Shown one piece after another: positions 19,101 through 25,634 of a DNA stretch of 25,634 nt (the stretch's first letter is position 1; every line of letters starts with the position of its first letter). The DNA comes from Selaginella moellendorffii (taxonomy: Eukaryota > Streptophyta > Lycopodiopsida > Selaginellales > Selaginellaceae), in contig NW_003314496.1 of NCBI RefSeq assembly GCF_000143415.4, positions 4,226 to 29,859 on the forward strand, read 5' to 3'. The position numbers were made by a program, and so were the translations under genes. The notes below the pieces were generated by a model. That model searched no databases. It saw only the letters and a program-made list of their open reading frames with translations, and was not told where the DNA came from.

Positions 19101-19104
19101 GTTG

Positions 19105-19330
19105 AAATATCTACTGAGAGATATACCATACCCAAGAGAAATAGATCTTCTTTTCTAATTTTACAAATGTTAGAAATTATGATTGTAAACAATGTTAAAT
19201 TTATCTTAATTTTGCTACTATTCATCTCCAGAGAAATGGACAATAATGCAATTAAATAATAATGCAAATTTTGGGGAATATAAGATCATTTTTTAATCAT
19301 CATTAAATTTGAATTTGAAATTTTTTATTA
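19105..19330. repeat. Dispersed AT-rich repeat, copy 3
   Basis: Starts GAGAGATATACCATACCC and runs to AGATCATTTTTTAATCATCA, paralleling 3060-3270 but more diverged. Some 600 bp follow (to about 19990) in which I see no gene. Confidence 0.6.
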
Positions 19331-20002
19331 CCTTTTTATTAAAAAATTTATTTGAATTTGATTTTTTATTGCAAGTAGAATAGCTTTGGTAGGTGTTAGT
19401 TCTGTTTAGATCATCATGCAACGATGCTGTTTCTTATTGATAAGTATTTTTGGTTTTCTTTTCTGTTTTGTATTCAAGCAAACATAGCAATAGCACAATA
19501 GAATAGAGATTCTTGTATGTGCAAGTCACTCTTTTTTTCTGTTTTACTGTTTTCTGCCTGCATGTTTCCTTTTGAATGTTTTAAGCGTTTTTAGGACTGT
19601 GATCTAGAACAACATATAGATTTTTTTGTTTTTTACCTAATACCTTTACGAGAGAGAGCAAAACACTAAATATAATCAAACACGGAAATCATTTCTATGC
19701 CCTGAGTTAATGTACAAATATCATGTACTGAATCAAACCAAGCTCATGGCTTCAAAGGTGTGTCTATAAACACGTACATACACAACAGTTGTCTTATTCC
19801 TTCAGAAATGGCTTTTTTAAAAACAGTTCATGGCTTTGTCTGTAAGAAAGTAGAGTAGGCTGCCAATGTAGAGCTCCAATCCTTGTTCTCCACCACCTCA
19901 GCTGCCATGTACTTTGCTGTTGTGATATCTCCTAAAGGTGCTGATCACCACTTTCTCGCACATGTTTAGCTTGGAAAGAATGTTGCTCATCAACTCTATT
20001 GT

Positions 20003-21135
20003 GTGTGGAACAAGATGGAATTCGAGGACACTTGTGCATTAGCTTTAATGTTGGAGAGCATGTTCCGTGGTGGTTTAATGCAGATTTTACTAGATAGTGG
20101 GAGCGATAACAACTTTTTTTTAGCAAAGTTTGTTGAAAAGCATGACCTAGTGACACAAGGAGTTCTTCCATGCATGGTGGAAGGTGTAGCTACCCCTATG
20201 GAGCATTTCAATGCTTATGTAAAGGGGCTGAAAGTGTTGGTTGGCAAAATTACACTTATAGAGACTTTTTATTTTGTAAATACCTATTGTGTGGATTTCA
20301 TTCTTGGGATGCCATTGGTGAATATGGAGTCAAAGATAAAGTGGAGTATTAAATATGTTCCATTGGGGTTTGGTGACATTATAAATGTGTGGTTTGGAGA
20401 GGGAATTCAGCCTCGAATTGTTATGCTCTCCATGACATCTTTGAAGTAAGCTTGTCATAATAGAAAAACACTTTTGAGTTACTTTTTGTTTGTTCTAGAC
20501 CAAAGCATGTGTGGGGGAGAGGCAAGTAAGTATTTGTTTGATGCCCTGGTCTTACTTGTGAAGAAAGACTGTTCAATGTAGATGTTTTATTGACTACTAT
20601 GCCTTGAACAAAAAGACAATTAAGGATAAGATAAGCGTGTTTCATTAGAATACAATGGCGTTAAAGATGTGTGGTTTGGAGAGGGAGTTCAACTTTCAAT
20701 TGTTATGCTTTTCACTACATTTTTGAAGTGGGTTTGTTGTAATGGAAAAATATTTTTGAGTTACTTACTGTTTGTTTTTTACTTTGGGGGATCAAGGCAC
20801 GTATGGGGGAGAAGCAGTAGTATGGGATGTACTCAACGAATTTTTTAATATTTTTCCATCTAAACTTCCTCATGGGTTGCCTCCATTATAAGGTGTGGAG
20901 CATGGGATTACGTTAGAGCTAGGGACGCAGCCAATTTACCGACATCCATTTCGGTTAAGTTATGCAGAGGAGCAAGAAGTTCAACGACAGGTCAAAGAGT
21001 TACTTGAGTTTAGATTTATTCAGTAAGTCTTTGTTTGGTGCTTCAGTCTTGCTTGTGAAGAAGAAAGATGGTTCAATGTAGATATGTATTGACTACCATG
21101 CCTTGAACAAGAAGACAGTGATGGATAAAATGTTG
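20003..21135 (+). pseudogene. Eroded Ty3/gypsy fragment (protease and start of RT), + strand
   Basis: 20003-20449 codes for a retropepsin-like stretch with LLDSGSDNNFF (active D-S-G) and VDFILGMPLV (the ILG motif of the protease C-terminus). Downstream, with frameshifts and stops, 20830-21135 resembles the start of RT: FPSKLPHGLPP, HGITLELGTQPIYRHPF, EEQEVQRQVKELLEF and [11 protein letters not shown]. The segment is internally duplicated: 20355-20515 resembles 20660-20815, and 20520-20625 resembles 21020-21130. No LTR, RNase H or integrase follows in this orientation. It is unrelated in detail to the young element at 10619-18150. It is not expected to be functional. Confidence 0.78.
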
Positions 21136-21689
21136 ATGCTGCATGTGAATGATAATATACCTTCTCAATCATATGATGATGTCCCACATGCCTACTTAGA
21201 ATAGGAAAATCTTGGTAGGTATGGAGAAAGCATGGAAATAGATCAAAGGCACCATCAATTGTAAATGATTATTAAAATCTATCCCCACAAAATAAGGAAG
21301 GTCATCCTCAAGGTGATATTAAAAATATAAATGCCAACATGGCAAGTCATCAGCAAGTGATGTAGAACTTTCAAACCTATTTCAAAGCCTTTGGATCCAT
21401 AGCTCAACCTTTGAGCCTCATGAACCTCGTCAAGGTAAATCTTACTCTGCATCTTGTGGACACTATACATCAAGTATAACAACCTTTGACAGCACAGAAT
21501 CCTTATTGAAAAAATCTAGAATAACAGGCTCATTAGAAACATGATAAAAGAGCAAAGAAGGAAGAGGAGCTTGACTTGAGGCATAGTCTAGCTCCCACTT
21601 GTGTGTGTGTCCTTGTTCTATGTCTGTCTTGGGTCTAAGCTTAAGTTTCATTCCATGCTAGTTGGTGGAGTACCCATAGCCAACCAACC

Positions 21690-22018
21690 TGAGGCATAGT
21701 CTAGCTCCTGCTTGCAAGAAATAGTGTTAGCAGTAGCCATAGAACTTCCTGGGTTATGAACAACCTCGAAATCATAATCTAAAACTTTAAATCCCACTAA
21801 GCAATACCAACTAAGTTCTTTCGCTCCAATAACAAAGTAACCGCAGCATGATCACCTTTTAGTAACATCCGAGAACCATGCAAATATGCATAAAGGTTCT
21901 CAAAACCCCAAATTATTGCTAAACACTCTTCTGTTGCGGAGTAGTTCACCTTTGACAAATTTATGGTTCTCAAGTTCTTTACTCGAAAGTGTGTGAATAT
22001 GCAGTACTTTTTATGCAA
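21690..22018 (-). pseudogene. Ty3/gypsy RNase H fragment, - strand
   Basis: On the minus strand this reads KVNYSATEECLAIIWGFENL, then YLHGSRMLLKGDHAAVTLLL, a clear RNase H segment (family motif YSATEKE.LA). After a frameshift it continues as LDYDFEVVHNPGSSMATANTI, the usual end of that domain. Stops and the missing neighbours make it a relic. Further minus-strand frames to 21280 resemble nothing I recognise. Confidence 0.72.
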
Positions 22019-22429
22019 GGTGTTATGATCCGGAGCAAAAAGACAACGATCTAGTCTCCCTAGAGTACGCTAAACCACCTCTTGAAGTTTCTCACCACCC
22101 AACCACCCTTGAGCTACCTTAAAAGTTCCATTACATCACTGCTCTACTATGAGCCCTAAGGTTGGTTAAGTTCCTTACCATAACATGCTTTAATATACCC
22201 TTTAGCTTCCCTTTGACTGACATTGACCACATGGTCAAATTTGGCACCTAACAATTCTTCCCCCAACAAAATCCTTGTCCCAAGGACTAGTTGTACTAGT
22301 GATCACCCTTTCTAGGGAACCCTAATTAAGCTTTTGATCCATCTTCTACAGCTATATACATTAAGGAGGCATTGGGCCCTTCACTTTGAGATAGTACACC
22401 TTTCAATTGGTTGATATAAAATACTAGAT

Positions 22430-22622
22430 GACAATATCAGGTGCCTATTGACAGTTGCATTGGATAAGCCACCTTACCAATGCACTCCAGCACTTCATAT
22501 AGACCAACATATTGATAAGAAATTTTATCACTCTTCCCATTTCACAAAGGCACTAAAGTGTTTTGCCACTCACTTGACAGAAAGATCATTTGCATAAAGA
22601 CGAGATCACCCACCTTATATGA
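22430..22622 (-). pseudogene. Ty3/gypsy integrase C-terminal fragment, - strand
   Basis: Minus-strand reading gives YKVGDLVFMQM, then a stop-broken YVGLYEVLECIGKVAYPMQL and VFYINQLK. These match the standard [27 protein letters not shown] and HPVFHVSQLK of integrase tails (family knowledge). It is joined at about 22623 directly to the RT-start relic, so about 2 kb of normal pol is missing between them. Confidence 0.65.
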
Positions 22623-23037
22623 ATGCTAGTAAATTGGCTGTGTCTCTGGTTCTAACATAATCCCAAGCTCCACATCTCATAATGGAGGCAACCCTTAAGG
22701 AAATTCAAATGAAAAAACATTGAAAAACTCATCGAGTACATCATATACTACTGCTTCTCCCCCCCACATGCTTTGGTCCCCTAAGTCATGAATAAATAGC
22801 AAGTAACTCAAAAGTGCTTTTCCATAACCTGCTTCAATAATATAGTGGAGAGTATAATAACTAGAGGTAGAACTCCTTCTCTAAACCACACATCTTTAAT
22901 GCCACCATACTTTAGCAAGACATGCTTAATACTCCATTTTATCTTTGGATCCACCTTCATTAACTATGACATCCCAAGAATGAAATTCATGGGAGATAAA
23001 AAGTCGCTCTACAAGTATGGTTTTGCCAACTAACACT
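22623..23037 (-). pseudogene. Ty3/gypsy protease/RT-start fragment, - strand
   Basis: Minus-strand copy of the same kind of sequence as 20230-20960 on +: protease C-terminal remains (EFHSWDVIVNEGGSKDKMEY with frameshifts), then the linker with GGDQ-like DNA and the RT lead (LDEFFNVFSFEFP, GLPPL, VELGIMLEPETQPIY). So the two relics are inverted copies of one family, about 2 kb apart. Confidence 0.7.
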
Positions 23038-23049
23038 TCTAACCCCTTT

Positions 23050-23730
23050 ACACAAGTATTGAAATGCTGAGCAATGCTCTATTTCGTTAAAGTGGGATTT
23101 ATTCAGTAAAATGGGACTAGGTACAAATTTTCAAGTATTTGAAAATGACGTGAAATTATATGTTTTTTGTCCAGGGGCTAGACATATCTGGGGCATGGTG
23201 ACTAGCACGGTGACTTTATGTCCAGACTGAGTCCATCTGGTTGTATAATAAATCTCATTGTCAAGGTGAACAAGCCGAATCTGAAACTAAAGAAGAGCGA
23301 TGGCATGTGCGCACACACTATTTGTTTGTTCATTGAGCGTGTGGTGAGCTTTCCAAGATGAACGTCATTCCTATTAGCCAGACATATCACTTAATGGTGA
23401 GAACATTTAGATATTATTCAATGTTATCTTTTTCTAACGAATCTAATTGTGAAGGTGTAGCAAGAGGTATTGCTAGTCTGGAGAAGTCATTTAACTCATT
23501 TAACCCTTAGTGTATTTTCATGAAACTAAATAACATTCATATTATTAAGGAATTTCTCTAGTACCTTTTTTTTACGACATAGAGGCTTGCATTTCTTTCA
23601 AAGGTGATTTAGTAAAAGGCCTGAGGGCACATGCCATTCTATTTCTCAGACCGGTATTAAGATATACTAGTGCAAAGGGAAAAAGGTATTTGGTGATCAA
23701 GTAAATGGCATGAGGGCACACGCCATTATA
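23050..23730. other. No recognisable gene
   Basis: Unremarkable sequence with short open frames only. It contains members of the ATGGC...GCCAT palindrome series (about 23300-23317, 23617-23637, 23705-23726). Confidence 0.5.
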
Positions 23731-24401
23731 AGCCTAAGCGCTAGTGGACACCTCCTTTTTGGTACTCTCAGCGGTACTATCATCCTTCTCCGGGTCAGTT
23801 GTTTTGCTTTGGATTGTTGTCTCTGACGTTACTGGGGCGTTCTCGATAGTTGTTAATGTTGCCGTTTGTTCAGAAAAATGATCACCTGGAGTATAGTACG
23901 GGGAGTTTGGAAGACTTATATATTCTACATTTTCACCTATCTCCTTCTCCGTCTCCTTTTCTGCCTCACTTACAGATTTTGTGCTTGCCATGAGAACGCT
24001 CTTCACCCTAAAATATGGAGTTCGTTGTGTTATAAAAGGAAACCAACACACACGTTGCAAGGGAATGATGGTACATAAAGCACGTAAGCCCACAATATGG
24101 GTTTATGTGCCATTAATATGGGCCACACGCCATATTATTAGATTTATGCACGTGTGATTGGTAAATGCATATGTCACATCATCTTTGTTTTACCTCACAC
24201 ACTATATCAGGCCTAATGAACCATATCACATGTGCGCACATGCTATATATATGGAGAAGTATTATGCAAGGATAGAAATTCAATGCATGATTGTGGAGAG
24301 CAATGGCATGAAGCCACATGCTAAATAACATTTTAGAGAAAGATCTTGTTATTTGTTATTTGTATCATCTCACTTAGGAATGGCGTAAGGCCACATGCCA
24401 T
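23300..24401. repeat. Series of short imperfect palindromes ATGGC...GCCAT
   Basis: Roughly 20-22-bp related motifs with outer ATGGC and GCCAT and a core like GTGAGGGCACA occur at about 23300-23317, 23617-23637, 23705-23726, 24116-24136, 24303-24322 and 24380-24401. A weaker one is at 24227-24246. Spacing is irregular. No open frame runs through them. Confidence 0.6.
23734..23991 (-). CDS. Small hypothetical Ser/Thr/Glu-rich protein
   Basis: An 85-codon frame starts at ATG 23991 (context CTCATGGCA) and reads MASTKSVSEAEKETEKEIG, SLPNSPYYTPGDHFSEQT and an acidic, Ser/Thr-rich tail ending KKEVSTSA. There is no signal peptide, membrane segment or known motif. An in-frame extension upstream to 24093 exists but has a different, basic-hydrophobic character. 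A TATAAC-like box lies about 40-45 nt upstream of the chosen ATG. It lies about 0.4 kb downstream of the DUF7869-like gene on the same strand. The composition suggests a disordered segment; it may be a gene remnant or a chance frame. Confidence 0.3.
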   Translation of the reverse strand: MASTKSVSEAEKETEKEIGENVEYISLPNSPYYTPGDHFSEQTATLTTIENAPVTSETTIQSKTTDPEKDDSTAESTKKEVSTSA

Positions 24402-25634
24402 CACGCCTCCTCTGATTCAGATTCGGATTGTTCACCTTGAAATAAAATACATTAGAAACTTAGTAAAGGAATATTCATGAATCTCACCTTGAACCCGGGT
24501 TATGAATGCTCTTGCTACATCTCTTGCATGGTCTGGCAAGGTGATGGTGGCACTCTGCTTCCGCATCCAACCATGCACAACATTATCCACCGATATGCTC
24601 ATGCTGGGATCCCTTGGATTCAGCACCCATCTCTTTTCTAGGCAATCGTTCGTATATCCGGAACTTGGCTTGAACCACTCCACAGTTACATTGAAGGAGT
24701 TAGTTTCTGCGTCCTCCTCTGCATCAGTGATGCAGCGCCCCACCCATATCATTTGTTTTTTATTACTGGGTCTGACAAGCACGACCATTCCTTTGCAGAC
24801 CTGTACTGGATTGAATGCTGAATCCGGCTTCTTGTTCCTCGGCCCACAATAGTGATCCTCAACATCGTTATCTGTCACTGCATTTCCAGAGGACATTGTT
24901 CCGCTACTATCTGGTGCTCTGGGTTCTGGCCAAAAGGACTCTTCCAATTCTTCATATACAACCGGCCCATTTTGGATAGCAGATATAATCTTCTCCCAGT
25001 ATTCGAGCAAAGGTTTGCACCTCTGAAAATAGGATTCTCCACCAAACACCAACCCCCTCTTCCAGAAGGCAATATGCTATCTAATCCCGGCCACTATACT
25101 TTCCTGGTCTTTGAGTCCATCCGGGTGCATCGGCCGTGGGGAACCCTGAGGAATCATAGGTTCCCCAGTTATGGGATCTCTCTTGAAGAGTTCAATGCCG
25201 TCCACTGGCAGCCACACTGTGTCCCATTCTCTCATCTTGTACCTCATCACTGGAGCACCGTCACACATGCTGAAATGAAACTGAAGAGGCTTGGAGTGGC
25301 CAATCAGCGTTTCGGATCCGTCCCTGATGTAGCCTCTTACAAACCCCTTAAAGTCTGGAACCTCTGTTAAAAGTGCAGCTTCAACAGTGCCTTTGATGCA
25401 ATTTTGGAATTCATCGTAGAGTTGTGGGAGGGTGAGGACATTGGATCGCCGGAGGGACTCTGCCAGGTGACTGAACATGGCATCGACGTCTTCATGAGTG
25501 TGCCCAACCATGAGAAAGCCAAGTGTAACCGTTTCAAATATGCCTTTGGCAACAAGCATCGCCAAGTACGCGAAGACGTACATGTTTTTGTTCTCACTGG
25601 ATCGTAGTAGTTGCGGGTCTTTGCTAATGTACTA
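24401..25634 (-). pseudogene. DUF7869-like protein, 3' part, with one internal stop
   Basis: Minus strand, entering from the right edge: SSENKN, YVFAYLAMLV, FLMVGHTHEDVDAMFSHLAE, and further down YIRDG, WDTVWLPVDGIELFKRDPITG, VLVRPSNKK with IWVGRC. The ENKN plus GHTHED.D combination is typical of DUF7869 proteins, large families in bryophytes and lycophytes suspected of being transposon-derived (from memory, unconfirmed). A TAG at 25079-25077 breaks the frame after AGIR, but the same frame resumes immediately (HIAFWKRGLVFGGES). Near the end a 52-nt GT-AG intron (24487-24436) joins TRVQG to EQSESESEEA and a TGA at 24403-24401; without splicing the frame ends at 24432. The upstream exons lie outside the window. 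The function is unknown; the fold might be RNase H-like, which is inference. Confidence 0.7.
24436..24487 (-). other. 52-nt intron in the DUF7869-like gene
   Basis: Donor CAAG|GTGAGA and acceptor TTTCAAG|GTGAAC on the minus strand; removal keeps frame (G|GT) and adds a Ser/Glu-rich acidic C-terminus. Its size matches the other mini-introns in this window. Confidence 0.65.

Noticed and set aside
23202-23390. 62-codon minus-strand frame
   Set aside because: No motif, no splice or start context, and unremarkable composition.

Overview
The window looks like nuclear DNA of an early-diverging land plant, most likely a lycophyte such as a spikemoss (Selaginella). I infer this from very short GT-AG introns (about 47-86 nt) in every gene, an ALDH21-like aldehyde dehydrogenase (a family best known from mosses and lycophytes), a chromodomain Ty3/gypsy retrotransposon and a DUF7869-type gene. 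I see no bacterial operon structure, CRISPR array or complete tRNA/rRNA gene.

Left half (1-10618): a convergent gene pair, an ALDH 3' part on + and a short-chain dehydrogenase (SDR, TIC32/retinol-dehydrogenase-like) on -, is present twice. Copy A is at 1-2400 and copy B at 6120-10365, with offset 6567 over the ALDH part. Both SDR copies lack the N-terminal half and share a nonsense codon and a frameshift. The end of the SDR gene has expanded into a tandem array of ~355-bp units, each carrying a splice acceptor, a 48-nt exon, a ~63-nt intron and a terminal exon with a stop. There are 3 units in copy A and 7 in copy B. Between the copies lies ~3.6 kb of very AT-rich DNA with no gene.

Middle (10619-18150): a complete, young chromodomain LTR retrotransposon of 7,532 bp sits in copy B. 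It has two 1,148-bp LTRs differing at only 4 sites, 5-bp target duplication CTCTC, and an initiator-Met-type primer site. The unoccupied paralogous site is visible in copy A near 3001. Its gag-pol carries two apparent spliceosomal mini-introns inside the integrase. Removing the first restores an exact DD35E spacing; removing the second joins the integrase to the GPY/F and chromodomain tail. Two in-frame stops (TAA in gag, TAG in integrase) probably disable this copy. The 400 nt between pol and the 3' LTR is rich in hairpins.

Right part (18156-25634): the AT-rich flank of copy B resumes, with two perfect long inverted repeats (18882-18920 and 19055-19100). From 20000 to 23040 lie eroded pieces of other Ty3/gypsy elements in both orientations. 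From 23300 to 24400 is a gene-poor stretch with several short imperfect palindromes of the form ATGGC...GCCAT. The minus-strand 3' end of a DUF7869-like gene, with one internal stop and a 52-nt intron, runs off the right edge.
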